Both the position numbers and the translations under genes were made by a program. A DNA stretch of 64,000 bases, from contig NZ_MDJS01000003.1 in assembly GCF_001705515.1 (NCBI RefSeq), positions 62,001-126,000 on the forward strand, written 5' to 3'. Each line of letters opens with the position of its first letter. Within the stretch, counting starts at the first letter, position 1. The DNA is from Mucilaginibacter sp. PPCGB 2223. Its GTDB lineage: Bacteria > Bacteroidota > Bacteroidia > Sphingobacteriales > Sphingobacteriaceae. Positions 43,552 to 52,591 of this stretch are shown one piece after another. Below the pieces are notes generated by a model. The model had not been told where the DNA came from, ran no database searches, and was given only the letters and a program-made list of their open reading frames with translations.

Positions 43552-45774
43552 TTATTTTTTTGCCGTCCAAATATTATTTGACGGGTTGTAATCGGGCAGC
43601 TTTCCATCGGGGTTATAAGTAACCGATTCGATGGCTTCGGTCGAAGGATATTTGAACGACCAGCTTACGTTACGTTCCCATATTTCGGCCGTAAAGTTTA
43701 CACGGTCGGTTTTACCGCTAACGGTTTTGATCTCGAGCACGACAGGCATGGCCATTTTTTCGAGGTTATCGATGGTAATGATTGCGCCTTTTGAAGGGTC
43801 GCCGTCAACATACCTAACTGCGCGCACGGCAACATCCAGCTTCCAGGTATTTTCAAACCAACCGCGCCAGAACCATTGCAGGCTCTCGCCCGAAGCAGCT
43901 TCCATCGTACGGAAAAAGTCATCCGGCGACGGGTGTTTGAATGCCCAGCGGTTGATATAGGTTTTGAAGGCATAGTCAAAGCGCATCGGGCCCAGGATAT
44001 TCTCGCGCAGCATTACCAAACCTGCACTTGGCTTACTGTAAAGTAAAGTACCGTTATTGGCTTCCTTCAGGTTATCCGGGTTGCTCATTATCGGTTCTAA
44101 CGGCGGGCTGGTATATGCGGCCCAGGTTCGGGCCATGCGCTCAGCAGGTGTCAATACCGGGCCATTGCCGCCGCCGAAACCACCGCCGCGGCCGCCACGG
44201 GCATAAGCGCCGTTACCGGCAAAAGCGGTAGACAAGGTATTGATAAAGGTGTTGAAGCCTTCGTCCATCCAGCCGTACAGGCGCTCGTTCGAGCCTACGA
44301 TCATCGGGAACCAGGTGTGGCCAAACTCATGGTCGATAACGCCCCAGCCGCCGCCTAAGCTGCAGAATACAATACCCGGGTACTCCATACCGCCTGCTTT
44401 ACCGGCAACACCGGTTGCATTAGGATATGGAAACTCAAACCATTTGTTCGAATTATACTCGATGGTAGCTTTGATCATTTCGGTCCCTCGGCTCCATTGG
44501 CCGCCGGCTCCCCTCCCGACCGGGCCGCCCTGGCCCGGTGCAGGCGCATTAGGGTCGGCAGCGCTCTCAACCGGGTAGGCTGATATCGCCATACATTTTT
44601 TACCGCTCGGCAAGTTGATACGCGCCGCATCGACAATAAATGCGGTAGAAGCGCCCCATGAAGCATCGCGGGCGTTTTTGATCTGGAAGTGCCAGGTCAG
44701 CTCGCTTTTACCGCTTGGGCGCGATGACGCCAGGCCGATTTCGGCAGCGCTGCGTATCATCACTGTTTTATCGCTCTGTGCAGCCTGTGCCCAGCGTTTC
44801 ATTTGCTCGGGTGTATATACATCCTGCGGGTTTAACAACTGGCCCGAGCATACTACGATGTCTTTTGCAGGTGCGGTAATGTTGATATCAAAATCCCCGT
44901 ATTCCAGGTAAAACTCACTTTCGCCGGTGTACGGCAAAGTGTTCCAACCCTGCAGGTCGTCGTACACACACATGCGGGGATACCATTGCGCTACCTGGAA
45001 TATCTTGCCGTTTTTAGATTGGCCTGGTTTATTACCCTGCAGGATGATCCCCATACGGTCCGACCCATAATCGGGCGAAATGAACGAGTATTCTATCTTC
45101 AGCTTCAACTGACCTCCGTTGGCCGCCAGTTCTTTCGGCAGAAATACCTGCATCCGGGTATCGTCGATCAGGTATTCGACGGTAGTTTCGGTAGTTGCTT
45201 TACCACTAACCACATTCAGTATCTTTACCGATTTGATCTTGTAGCCAGCATCAAAAACCTGGCCCTGGCCCCAGTTACGGCTCGCCTGGTAAATAGTATT
45301 GCTTGCCGAATCGCGCACCAGAGGCACCTGCTTATTACCGCGCGAATCGAGCTTGAACAGGTTCTGATCCAACTGCATCCATATAAAACCAAGTTTTTGC
45401 GGACTGTTATTGGTATACGTCAGCACTTCGGTACCGGTAATGAGGTTGGTCGCTGTATCAATATGTGCGGTTAGGGCATAATCGGCACGGTTTTGCCAAT
45501 ATTTAGGCCCGGGCTGCCCATCAGCAGTGCGCACTTCGTTACCGTTTTTTGTGTAGAAGAACGGCTTCCAGAGTTCGTGGTAATCGTACTTGGTTGCAGG
45601 TACATTATCTTCCTGGAAAGGTGCCACACGCGGTCTTCTGAATCCGCCTGCTGCTCCGCCACGCTGGCGCGCACGGTTACCGGTATCAGTTCTGTTGGCA
45701 GGAGGTGTGGTTTGCGCTATGGCTACGTTTACAAAGCAAGCCAGTGCTAAACCCGAAATAAGTTTGTAATTCAT
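43552..45774 (-). CDS. M1-family aminopeptidase-like metalloprotease
   Basis: 740 residues with a signal peptide ([12 protein letters not shown]). The N-terminal domain (about 80-330) is the M1 beta-saddle. The zinc motif HEFGHTW (near residue 480) and the downstream glutamate in [11 protein letters not shown] form the active site; GGMEYPG is the exopeptidase-like motif. A Gly/Arg-rich insert ([11 protein letters not shown], about 530) lies after the metal site. It is probably periplasmic, trimming peptides. An upstream Arg/Gly-rich linker after the signal peptide is also unusual. Confidence 0.9.
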   Translation of the reverse strand: MNYKLISGLALACFVNVAIAQTTPPANRTDTGNRARQRGGAAGGFRRPRVAPFQEDNVPATKYDYHELWKPFFYTKNGNEVRTADGQPGPKYWQNRADYALTAHIDTATNLITGTEVLTYTNNSPQKLGFIWMQLDQNLFKLDSRGNKQVPLVRDSASNTIYQASRNWGQGQVFDAGYKIKSVKILNVVSGKATTETTVEYLIDDTRMQVFLPKELAANGGQLKLKIEYSFISPDYGSDRMGIILQGNKPGQSKNGKIFQVAQWYPRMCVYDDLQGWNTLPYTGESEFYLEYGDFDINITAPAKDIVVCSGQLLNPQDVYTPEQMKRWAQAAQSDKTVMIRSAAEIGLASSRPSGKSELTWHFQIKNARDASWGASTAFIVDAARINLPSGKKCMAISAYPVESAADPNAPAPGQGGPVGRGAGGQWSRGTEMIKATIEYNSNKWFEFPYPNATGVAGKAGGMEYPGIVFCSLGGGWGVIDHEFGHTWFPMIVGSNERLYGWMDEGFNTFINTLSTAFAGNGAYARGGRGGGFGGGNGPVLTPAERMARTWAAYTSPPLEPIMSNPDNLKEANNGTLLYSKPSAGLVMLRENILGPMRFDYAFKTYINRWAFKHPSPDDFFRTMEAASGESLQWFWRGWFENTWKLDVAVRAVRYVDGDPSKGAIITIDNLEKMAMPVVLEIKTVSGKTDRVNFTAEIWERNVSWSFKYPSTEAIESVTYNPDGKLPDYNPSNNIWTAKK

Positions 45775-45860
45775 TGTCCTAAGAATGATCAGTTAACTAA
45801 AATATTTCCTAAATATGAAGATATTTCAGCGATCTTTCTATTCGGTAAAATAAATGTTAC

Positions 45861-46211
45861 TTAACCTTTTGCAAAATGCTTAGCGTAAACCGCTTCATCA
45901 AAACCGAAGAATAAAAAATCGCCGTCTTCGATCACCGGGCGTTTGATGATGCTTGTTTTTTCCTGAAGCAGATTAAAAGCGGCCTTTTCATTGGTAATAC
46001 TTTCTTTTACTGCCGGCTCAAGACCTTTCCAGGTAAGGCCCTGTTTGTTCATCAGCTTTTCGTAGCCTGCTTTTTTGCTCCATTCGGCCAGTTTGCTTTC
46101 GCTGATGCCTGACTTCTTAAAATCATGAAACTCGTAGGCTACGTGGTTGGCTTTAAACCAGTCGAGTGCTTTTTTTACCGTGTTGCAATTGGTGATACCG
46201 TATACTTTCAT
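45861..46211 (-). CDS. Spx/ArsC (YffB-like) thioredoxin-fold protein
   Basis: 116 residues. The N-terminal YGITNCNTVKKALDWFK (Cys9) is the ArsC/Spx-type thiol motif with a single cysteine, as in YffB. The later KRPVIEDGDFLFFGF is the conserved RPV motif. Classical Spx regulators have a CxxC; this protein has only Cys9 in the motif, so it is more like a glutathione/thiol-dependent reductase. It is a single gene with a promoter element 4 nt before the ATG. Confidence 0.85.
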   Translation of the reverse strand: MKVYGITNCNTVKKALDWFKANHVAYEFHDFKKSGISESKLAEWSKKAGYEKLMNKQGLTWKGLEPAVKESITNEKAAFNLLQEKTSIIKRPVIEDGDFLFFGFDEAVYAKHFAKG

Positions 46212-46215
46212 GCAG

Positions 46216-46223
46216 CAAAAGTA
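46216..46223 (-). promoter_or_regulatory. -7 promoter element of the YffB-like gene, abutting the start codon
   Basis: Minus-strand TACTTTTG matches TAnnTTTG and ends 4 nt before the ATG at 46211. Confidence 0.5.
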
Positions 46224-48683
46224 TCAATTTCCGGTAGGTTTAGCTGCACCGCCACCCTTGGTATCATCATTATTGATACCGCGCTGGTTTTGTTTGATAT
46301 TGCTGTTGAGCTTGCCGAAACGGTAGTTTAAACGCACGGCAAAGCTGGCATAACGGTTACTATAAAAAGCATCCTGGCTGTAAGCGGTGGTATTGGTTGT
46401 GGAGTGCGATGTAAAATACTTGCTGTATGGATTGTTAGCCACGAGCGATATGGTACCTTTCTTTTTCAGCACATCGATACCGGCTACATATGAGTTATAG
46501 AGGTAATTGCCGTTACGTCCCTGCAGGTTAACATCGCCAATAAAATAACCGCCGTTAAAGCCCAGGCGGTAACCTTTATCAAACCGGTAGCCCACGTTCA
46601 AGAACGCGTTACCGCCGTAACCATCGTTGGCATAACCGGCTCCGTTGTAGGTGCCTTTCAGCCATACGTGCTGCACCTGTGCGTTCAGGCTCAGGTTAAG
46701 ATTTTTGATGGTGCTCAGGTTAAAATTGAGGTTAAGCCCCAGGGTTTTGTTGGTACCCAGATTTTGAAAAGTTGTTGTGGTAATAGTATCGGTTTTACCG
46801 CCGGTGATCTGCGTGCTCGAAAAACTTACATTCTGGATCGAATTATTGGAGAAAGCATAGCTTAAACTCGCGGTAATGGCGTTCTTTTTGTAATTACTGT
46901 ACGTAAGCTGGAAGGTATTATTCAGCTCGGGCTGCAGATCAGGGTTGCCGGTATTGATAAATTTAGGATTGGTTTTATCAACAAAGGGGTTCAACTGGTA
47001 AATACCCGGCCGTTGTATACGCTGTGTATAACCTAAAGTAATGCTGTTGCTTTTAAAGCTGTGCTGTACAGATATCGAAGGGATGACGTTGGTGTATGCG
47101 CGGTCAATGGCCCTGGCCCCCGCCGTCGAATCTGAATTGATCTGCGTATGCTCCAAACGTGCGCCTGCTTTGGCTGTCCACTTTTCCAGCTTCAGTTGGT
47201 ACGAGTTGTAAGCGCTGTAAACATCCTGGTGATAGTTGAAATTACGCGATTGTACATTCAAACCATAATTATCGGTGCCCGGATTTTGATAGCCGGTTTC
47301 AAAATCGCTGTAATTATTGCGCAAAATGGTTTTACCACCGGCCTCCAGGTTCAGCTTTTTGCTGAGCGGCTGCACATAGTCCAGCTGGATGGTATGCTCT
47401 TTATTGCCCGCATCGTTATACTGCTGGTAATTCGACAGGCCGCTCTGCCCGATGATATTGGTAATTACATTGGTATTGAGCTGCGTATTGGGCGAGTAGC
47501 TGTATTTGTACGATAATGTCAGCAGTTGATCTTTGTTGTGTTTAAAGCCTAACTGATAGTTAAGGCTGGCATCCACGCCTTTAAAGGTATAATGCGCCAG
47601 GTTATCCAGGTTATATTGCTGTGATATCCGGCTCCCGTTAAAGGTGTTGGAAAATTGATTATTGGTTTGATCGTTCAGCCCGCCATAAAACTGGTACGAT
47701 GCCGTGATCAGGTTCAGGGTATCTATCTCATAGCTCATTTCGGCATCGCCATAATGGTTGTTGCCGGTAAAATGATTGTTTGCATTTTGCACGATAGAGA
47801 CCGGCGTACCGGTAAATACCTGCGTATTGCCATTAAAATTATCATTACTGCCGTTGCTGCCGTAACCGATGTATCCCGAAAGGCCGAACTTGCCTTGCTT
47901 AACAGTTGCGTTCAGGTTAACGCCCGGGCCGAATACCGAATTAAAGCGCGAATTGATACTGCCATTGTAGCCCTGGTCGGCATTCTTTTTAGTGATGATA
48001 TTGATGATACCCGCCAAACCTTCGGCATCGTATTTGGCCGGCGGCGTGGTGATCACTTCTATCTTTTCGATATTGGTAGCCGGCATCGATTTCAATACAT
48101 CCGATGGATTTTTGGCCATCAGGGCCGACTCTTTACCGTTAAGCAGTATTTTGTAATTGCCGTTGCCTTTCAGTTTGATGTTGTCGTTCGCATCGACCGA
48201 CAGCAGCGGTACCTTGCGCATCATATCCAGCACGCTTTGGGCCTTGCTTTCCGGGTCGGCCTGTACATCGTACCCGATCCTGTCGACTTCCTGTTTGATC
48301 AGCGGTTTTGCTTCCACGATCGACACTTCTTTCAGCTGCCCCGTCGAAGGTGCCAGCAAAATATTCTTTACATCCACAACGCCATCCGCGGCATTGGGCA
48401 GGCTGATCAGTTTGGCCCGGTAACCCAGCGAAGTCACGGCAAGCTGGTATTTACCGGCAGTAACATTCGCGATATCAAAACTGCCGTTATCCGTAGTCAG
48501 GCCCGATTTAACAGGCACATTGCTGCCCGGAGCCTTGACGATCACGGTAACAAACGGCATTGGCTGGTTGGTGGCCGAATCGGTAACGATACCTTTGATC
48601 TCCATTTTAGCAACAGTTGTTTGTGCCAAAGTGCTTAAGCTAAAAAGGAAGATTAAGGAAAGGACGGGTAAGATATACTTCAT
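46224..48683 (-). CDS. Outer-membrane beta-barrel protein of the TonB-receptor-like type
   Basis: 819 residues from the ATG at 48683, where a signal peptide begins (LIFLFSLSTLAQT); a longer frame to 48731 lacks a proper signal. A carboxypeptidase-like regulatory domain (about 28-110, IKGIVTDSATNQPMPFV) is followed by a plug-like part (VLDMMRKVPLLSVDANDNI, GLAGIINIITKK) and an outer-membrane barrel (about 250-800) ending with aromatic strands. This is the Bacteroidota outer-membrane family related to TonB-dependent receptors. The ligand is unknown. The upstream TTAACA array may control it. Confidence 0.88.
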   Translation of the reverse strand: MKYILPVLSLIFLFSLSTLAQTTVAKMEIKGIVTDSATNQPMPFVTVIVKAPGSNVPVKSGLTTDNGSFDIANVTAGKYQLAVTSLGYRAKLISLPNAADGVVDVKNILLAPSTGQLKEVSIVEAKPLIKQEVDRIGYDVQADPESKAQSVLDMMRKVPLLSVDANDNIKLKGNGNYKILLNGKESALMAKNPSDVLKSMPATNIEKIEVITTPPAKYDAEGLAGIINIITKKNADQGYNGSINSRFNSVFGPGVNLNATVKQGKFGLSGYIGYGSNGSNDNFNGNTQVFTGTPVSIVQNANNHFTGNNHYGDAEMSYEIDTLNLITASYQFYGGLNDQTNNQFSNTFNGSRISQQYNLDNLAHYTFKGVDASLNYQLGFKHNKDQLLTLSYKYSYSPNTQLNTNVITNIIGQSGLSNYQQYNDAGNKEHTIQLDYVQPLSKKLNLEAGGKTILRNNYSDFETGYQNPGTDNYGLNVQSRNFNYHQDVYSAYNSYQLKLEKWTAKAGARLEHTQINSDSTAGARAIDRAYTNVIPSISVQHSFKSNSITLGYTQRIQRPGIYQLNPFVDKTNPKFINTGNPDLQPELNNTFQLTYSNYKKNAITASLSYAFSNNSIQNVSFSSTQITGGKTDTITTTTFQNLGTNKTLGLNLNFNLSTIKNLNLSLNAQVQHVWLKGTYNGAGYANDGYGGNAFLNVGYRFDKGYRLGFNGGYFIGDVNLQGRNGNYLYNSYVAGIDVLKKKGTISLVANNPYSKYFTSHSTTNTTAYSQDAFYSNRYASFAVRLNYRFGKLNSNIKQNQRGINNDDTKGGGAAKPTGN

Positions 48684-48764
48684 AAAACGACCGGTGTTTG
48701 TTTTTTCAATTCTGATTAAAAGACATAGCAAAAATCAAATAGTTACCGTTTTTTATAAAATAAC

Positions 48765-48801
48765 TTAACAAACCTTAACAAGCTGTTAAGCATATTTAAC
48801 A
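48765..48801 (-). promoter_or_regulatory. Array of TTAACA boxes with helical spacing
   Basis: Boxes TTAACA at 48765 and 48775, TTAAGC at 48786 and TTAACA at 48796, i.e. steps of 10, 11 and 10 bp. They contain the palindrome CTTAACA AGC TGTTAAG (48774-48790). It lies 82-118 bp upstream of the barrel gene start, fitting an OmpR/PhoB-type response-regulator site. Confidence 0.45.
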
Positions 48802-48856
48802 TTTTAATACAATTTTAACTTAATTAATGCGCTTTAAATGTGTGAATAGCACTCGA

Positions 48857-49417
48857 TCACTTGTTGTACCGGGTCATGGTGAGTTCGGCGCCGATGGTAA
48901 CAAAGCTCTTGATCATCTCGATCGATCGATCGATCAGGGCGGGCAGTTCGGGAAGCTCATCCTTATCAAAGGCGTTCAGTACATAGTTCACCTGTTTGCC
49001 TTTCGGGAAGTTACTGCCGATGCCGAAACGCAGGCGTGCGTAATTACTATGCCCTAAAGTAGCTTCAATGTGCTTAAGGCCGTTGTGGCCGGCAGCGCTG
49101 CCCTTGGGTTTGAGGCGCAGGGTGCCGAACGGCAGCGCCAGTTCATCAACCACTACCAGCACATTCTCCACCGGCACCTTCAGCTCCTGCATCCAGTAGC
49201 GCAGGGCGTTGCCGCTCAGGTTCATATAAGTGGTGGGTTTGATGAGGTGAACCGTTTTACCTTTCAGCTTAAAGTCGGTATAGTATGCCAGGCGCATATT
49301 AAAAAACTGGCATTCCTGCTGTCTGGCCAGCTCATCCAGTATCATAAAACCAATATTGTGCCGGGTATCCGCATACTCGGGGCCAATATTACCAAGGCCA
49401 GCTATCAGGTATTTCAT
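48857..49417 (-). CDS. pth: Peptidyl-tRNA hydrolase
   Basis: 186 residues from the ATG at 49417. The open frame extends to 49528, but that extra part is translated repeat DNA. The conserved His20 (DTRHNIGF), the asparagine motif TTYMNLSGNAL and VVVDELALPFG (usual Asp of this motif) are present. It releases peptides from peptidyl-tRNA that drops off ribosomes. The promoter element TATCTTTG is 7 nt before this ATG, which supports the start. Confidence 0.95.
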   Translation of the reverse strand: MKYLIAGLGNIGPEYADTRHNIGFMILDELARQQECQFFNMRLAYYTDFKLKGKTVHLIKPTTYMNLSGNALRYWMQELKVPVENVLVVVDELALPFGTLRLKPKGSAAGHNGLKHIEATLGHSNYARLRFGIGSNFPKGKQVNYVLNAFDKDELPELPALIDRSIEMIKSFVTIGAELTMTRYNK

Positions 49418-49424
49418 TATGCGG

Positions 49425-49432
49425 CAAAGATA
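49425..49432 (-). promoter_or_regulatory. -7 promoter element of pth
   Basis: Minus-strand TATCTTTG, an exact TAnnTTTG match, ends 7 nt before the ATG at 49417. Confidence 0.55.
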
Positions 49433-49437
49433 GGTTT

Positions 49438-49480
49438 TTTCCGATTTCGGATGTCGGATTTTCAATTTCGGATTTTTAAA
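49438..49480. repeat. ATTTCGGA word repeat (copy 1)
   Basis: Three imperfect ATTTCGGA words with a variant (GATTTCGG, ATGTCGGA, ATTTCGGA). The same sequence pattern recurs at 53323-53380 beside yebC. Confidence 0.5.
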
Positions 49481-49495
49481 ACTACAACTAAGACA

Positions 49496-49584
49496 GGTCA
49501 TGCCGAACTTGTTTCGGCATCCCATCATACAGAACAGCTATGCAAATATTTTTTGAATTTTAGCTTTTGAATTTTGACTTAAAA
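49496..49584. repeat. TCATGC-family half repeat with AT-rich tail (copy 3)
   Basis: GGTCATGCCGAACTTGTTTC and the following GGCATCCC, CAGAACAG and T-rich tail ending in TTTTGACTTAA, matching 27015-27102. Here the tail runs directly into the ATGGGTAT element. Confidence 0.65.
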
Positions 49585-49813
49585 CACATGGGTATTTATG
49601 GGTATTTCTATATGTTTTTTCGTCAAATATCCCTTAATTTACTCCAAATGCAGCTTTCTTGTTTTTTACACCCATAAAATACATGGGTATCACATGGGTG
49701 TTCATGGGTATACCCATGTGGGTAAATTAATACGTTGCCTCTAAAGTCTCGCGCTTCAAAGTGTATACACATAGCCTACAATATACAAAAAAAACGCGAA
49801 TTATCCAATAAAC
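49585..49813. repeat. 230-bp dispersed element with ATGGGTAT iterations (copy B)
   Basis: Starts CACATGGGTATTTATGGG, has CACCCAT words in the middle, then ATGGGTAT units ending in ATGGGTATACCCAT, and closes with TACAATATACA, GCGAATTATCC and AATAAACC. It has the same order and length as 27364-27594 and lies 43 bp upstream of the RraB-like gene. Confidence 0.7.
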
Positions 49814-49856
49814 CATCGGTAGTTTTTAGCTACATTTAACTGTTTAACTTATTATT

Positions 49857-50228
49857 ATGAGCAATGATACAAACACCTATTTCACAAAAGAGCACTTCGA
49901 AAACGAAATCAGACTGGATATAAACGAAGATGTTTTAAAGAGAATTTATAACGATGGGTTAAAGCCAACAGACCAACGACCTATCAACTTCTTCTTTGTA
50001 ACCGACACGGAAGAAAAAGCCATCTTATTCAAAAACTATCTTGAAGACAACTTTCCTGATTATACCGAAATTGAAGTTTGGGACTACGAGGACAACTTTG
50101 AAATCAGAGGATTCACCGCTCCTTTAACAATGGATTTAGAACCTATCAATCACTGGAATCAAGCTATGTGGGATACCGGCTATAGCCATGATTGCGTACT
50201 TGATGGCTGGGAAGTAGAAACTTCTTAA
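49857..50228 (+). CDS. RraB-like (RNase E inhibitor domain) protein
   Basis: 123 residues, cytoplasmic. The segment PINFFFVTDTEEKAILFK and the ending SHDCVLDGWEVE recall the RraB family (regulator of RNase E activity B). The first 30 residues are charged with no recognised motif. A+T-rich for the window. It is transcribed from within or after the ATGGGTAT element. Function in a Bacteroidota host, and whether it contacts a ribonuclease, is unknown. Confidence 0.6.
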   Translation: MSNDTNTYFTKEHFENEIRLDINEDVLKRIYNDGLKPTDQRPINFFFVTDTEEKAILFKNYLEDNFPDYTEIEVWDYEDNFEIRGFTAPLTMDLEPINHWNQAMWDTGYSHDCVLDGWEVETS

Positions 50229-50280
50229 ACAAAATAGGGATAACCTTCCGATCATCCCTATTAAATATTTAATAAATGCC

Positions 50281-50304
50281 ATTGTTGGTGTTGTCACCAA
50301 CAAT
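50281..50304. repeat. 24-bp palindromic repeat
   Basis: Arms ATTGTTGGTG and CACCAACAAT around a TTGT loop, perfect. It lies between the convergent stops of the RraB-like gene and asd. Confidence 0.65.
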
Positions 50305-50309
50305 CCGCG

Positions 50310-51317
50310 CTATGCTTCTACAGCCTGCCCGATCAAATGATTAGCCACCAGATACTCCGCGATCTGCACGGCATTGGTAGCGGCGCCTTTACGCAGGTTA
50401 TCGCTCACTATCCAGCAATTTAAAGTATTGGGCTGGGTTTCATCGCGGCGGATACGGCCCACAAAAACCTCGTCTTTTTCGTGCGCGTCGAGCGGCATCG
50501 GGTATTTCAGGTTAGCGATGTCATCGGTAACGATCACCCCGGGAGCCTTAGCCAATAGGGCTTTTACTTCATCCAGGTCAAAATCATTAGCAAACTCAAT
50601 ATTAACCGACTCGCTATGGCCACCCATTACCGGGATGCGCACGGTTGTGGCGGTAACGCGGATGCTGTTGTCGCCCATAATTTTCTGGGTTTCTTTAATC
50701 ATCTTCATTTCCTCTTTGGTATAACCGTTATCACCAAAAACGTCGATCTGAGGGATAACGTTCAGATCGATCTTGTAAGGATATGCTTTAGGCCCGTCAA
50801 TGCCGTTACGCTCGTTCATCAGTTGCTCAACGGCTTTAACGCCTGTACCGGTAACCGATTGATAGGTTGATACCACGATACGTTTGATCTGGTAAGCATC
50901 GTGCAGTGGTTTTAAAGCCACTACCATTTGTATGGTCGAGCAATTCGGGTTAGCTATAATTTTGTCTTCGGCGGTTAAAACATCGGCATTAACTTCGGGC
51001 ACCACCAGTTTTTTGGTAGGATCCATGCGCCATGCCGACGAGTTATCAACCACGGTAGTACCTACTTCGGCAAAACGCGGGGCATCTTTCAGCGAAGTGC
51101 TGCCGCCGGCCGAGAACAAGGCCAGATCGGGCTTCATGCTAATCGCAGTGTCTACCGATACCACCTTAAATTGCTTACCCTTGTAAGTAATTTCCTTACC
51201 AACACTTTTTTCAGAAGCTACGGGGATCAATTCGGTAACCGGGAAGTTGCGTTCTGCCAGAACCTGCAACATTTTAGTGCCCACTAAACCAGTGGCACCT
51301 ACAACTGCGACTTTCAT
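50310..51317 (-). CDS. asd: Aspartate-semialdehyde dehydrogenase
   Basis: 335 residues. The N-terminal NADP-binding GATGLVGTKMLQVL, the catalytic cysteine in NPNCSTIQM (about residue 126) and the catalytic histidine in PVMGGHSESV (about 235) are present. It reduces aspartyl phosphate to the semialdehyde for lysine, threonine, methionine and diaminopimelate synthesis. It is a single gene with a palindromic repeat 6 bp after its stop. No neighbouring pathway gene. Confidence 0.95.
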   Translation of the reverse strand: MKVAVVGATGLVGTKMLQVLAERNFPVTELIPVASEKSVGKEITYKGKQFKVVSVDTAISMKPDLALFSAGGSTSLKDAPRFAEVGTTVVDNSSAWRMDPTKKLVVPEVNADVLTAEDKIIANPNCSTIQMVVALKPLHDAYQIKRIVVSTYQSVTGTGVKAVEQLMNERNGIDGPKAYPYKIDLNVIPQIDVFGDNGYTKEEMKMIKETQKIMGDNSIRVTATTVRIPVMGGHSESVNIEFANDFDLDEVKALLAKAPGVIVTDDIANLKYPMPLDAHEKDEVFVGRIRRDETQPNTLNCWIVSDNLRKGAATNAVQIAEYLVANHLIGQAVEA

Positions 51318-51502
51318 TTTTTTTAAATTGTTTAATAAACTAATTAATAGTTTTCAAAGATGCAGATTATTTGTCGCTTATGAAAATTTGGGAAGAAATA
51401 TCAGATAAAATCTATCAAAAGAGTAGCATATTTTATGCTCTTGTGACGGCTAAATGGCCATTTTAGCATGTCGTCGCCCTCTTTTGATTTCGGCCATTTT
51501 TT

Positions 51503-51510
51503 TACCTTTG
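51503..51510 (+). promoter_or_regulatory. -7 promoter element of the SDR threonine-dehydrogenase-like gene
   Basis: TACCTTTG matches TAnnTTTG, with TTTG 16 bp upstream. It lies inside the longer open frame and so supports the ATG at 51535 as start. Confidence 0.5.
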
Positions 51511-51534
51511 CTGCCAGTAACTGACAAGCAACCC

Positions 51535-52488
51535 ATGAGCGAAAAAATTTTGGTAATTGGCGCTAACGGACAAATAGGCACCGAACTGGTAACCGCATTA
51601 AGAGGAATTAACGGAGCAGAAAATGTAATCGCCTGCGATATCAACGATCCGGCTTATGCCATTCGCAACAGCGGTCCGTTCGAGTTGGCCAATGTGCTCG
51701 ATAAAGATAACCTGCACCATATTTTCGAAAAACACCGGCCAACCCAGGTTTACCTGCTGGCGGCAATCCTGTCCGCCTTAGGCGAACAAAAACCCAAAAT
51801 GGCCTGGGACCTGAATATGACCGGCCTGCTCAACGTGATGGATTTTGCTGTAGAGTTTAAAGTATCCAAAGTATTCTGGCCAAGCTCGATAGCCGTCTTC
51901 GGGCCGCATTCGCCACAGCATAACACGCCGCAGTATTGTGTGATGGACCCTAACACGGTTTACGGCTTCAGCAAACTGGCCGGCGAGCGCTGGTGCGAAT
52001 ACTATTTTAATAAATATGGTGTTGATGTGCGCAGTCTGCGTTACCCCGGCCTGATAGGCTGGCGGGCCAATCCCGGTGGCGGCACTACGGATTATGCGGT
52101 GCATATCTTCCACGAAGCCATCAAAAAGGGTCAATATCAAAGCTTTTTATCTGCTCAGACAGCCCTGCCGATGATGTATATGGACGATGCCATACGCGCC
52201 ACTATCGAATTAATGGCCGCCCCGGCAGAAAAAATTAAAATTCGTTCGAGTTATAACCTCGCAGGTATTAGCTTTACACCCGAAATGCTGGCTAACGAGA
52301 TCACAAAACATCTGCCCGGTTTTAAGATGAGCTACGCCGAAAGCGATCCCCGCCAGGCTATCGCCGATAGCTGGCCCAAATCGATAGACGACAGCGACGC
52401 GCAACGCGACTGGGGCTGGAAAATGGAGTACGACCTGGCCGGCATGACGGAAGATATGTTGGTTAACCTGAAAAAACTATATTCGTAG
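51535..52488 (+). CDS. SDR-type L-threonine 3-dehydrogenase-like NAD-dependent epimerase/dehydratase
   Basis: 317 residues from the ATG at 51535. The Rossmann motif GANGQIGTEL is at the N-terminus, the catalytic YxxxK is in VYGFSKLAGERW (about residue 145), and the Ser is in WPSSIAVFG. The RYPGLIGWRANPGGGTTDY block is typical of the short-chain threonine dehydrogenases. It would oxidise threonine to 2-amino-3-ketobutyrate; kbl, which cleaves that product, starts at 63676. A UDP-sugar epimerase is the alternative. Not adjacent to kbl. Confidence 0.8.
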   Translation: MSEKILVIGANGQIGTELVTALRGINGAENVIACDINDPAYAIRNSGPFELANVLDKDNLHHIFEKHRPTQVYLLAAILSALGEQKPKMAWDLNMTGLLNVMDFAVEFKVSKVFWPSSIAVFGPHSPQHNTPQYCVMDPNTVYGFSKLAGERWCEYYFNKYGVDVRSLRYPGLIGWRANPGGGTTDYAVHIFHEAIKKGQYQSFLSAQTALPMMYMDDAIRATIELMAAPAEKIKIRSSYNLAGISFTPEMLANEITKHLPGFKMSYAESDPRQAIADSWPKSIDDSDAQRDWGWKMEYDLAGMTEDMLVNLKKLYS

Positions 52489-52493
52489 TAGAT

Positions 52494-52583
52494 TAGTCGA
52501 TAGTCCATGGCCGATAGTCCATGGCAACAAATAAAAGTAATTAACGATAAAACTATGGTCTATAGACTATTGACCATGGACTA
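52494..52583. repeat. Inverted pair of TAGTCCATGG-type words
   Basis: Left arm (52494-52524) repeats AGTCGATAGTCCATGG and CGATAGTCCATGG. The right arm (52553-52583) has the complement with words such as CTATGGTCTATAG and GACCATGGACT. Between them are 28 bp. It lies between the SDR gene stop and yebC. Confidence 0.6.
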
Positions 52584-52591
52584 AACAAACA

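Larger units (their letters stand above)
49418..49856. other. Gene-free region of repeats between pth and the RraB-like gene
   Basis: 439 bp. It holds the pth promoter, an ATTTCGGA word repeat (49438-49480), a TCATGC-type half repeat (49496-49584), the 230-bp ATGGGTAT element copy B (49585-49813) and about 43 bp before the RraB-like ATG. Confidence 0.7.

Noticed and set aside
45861..46211. Arsenate reductase assignment
   Set aside because: The single-cysteine motif and length fit YffB-like proteins; no ars genes are near.
47655..48638. Rightward frame of 327 codons inside the barrel gene
   Set aside because: Antisense to a well-defined outer-membrane protein; the composition (Ile/Arg/His rich) is typical of shadow frames.
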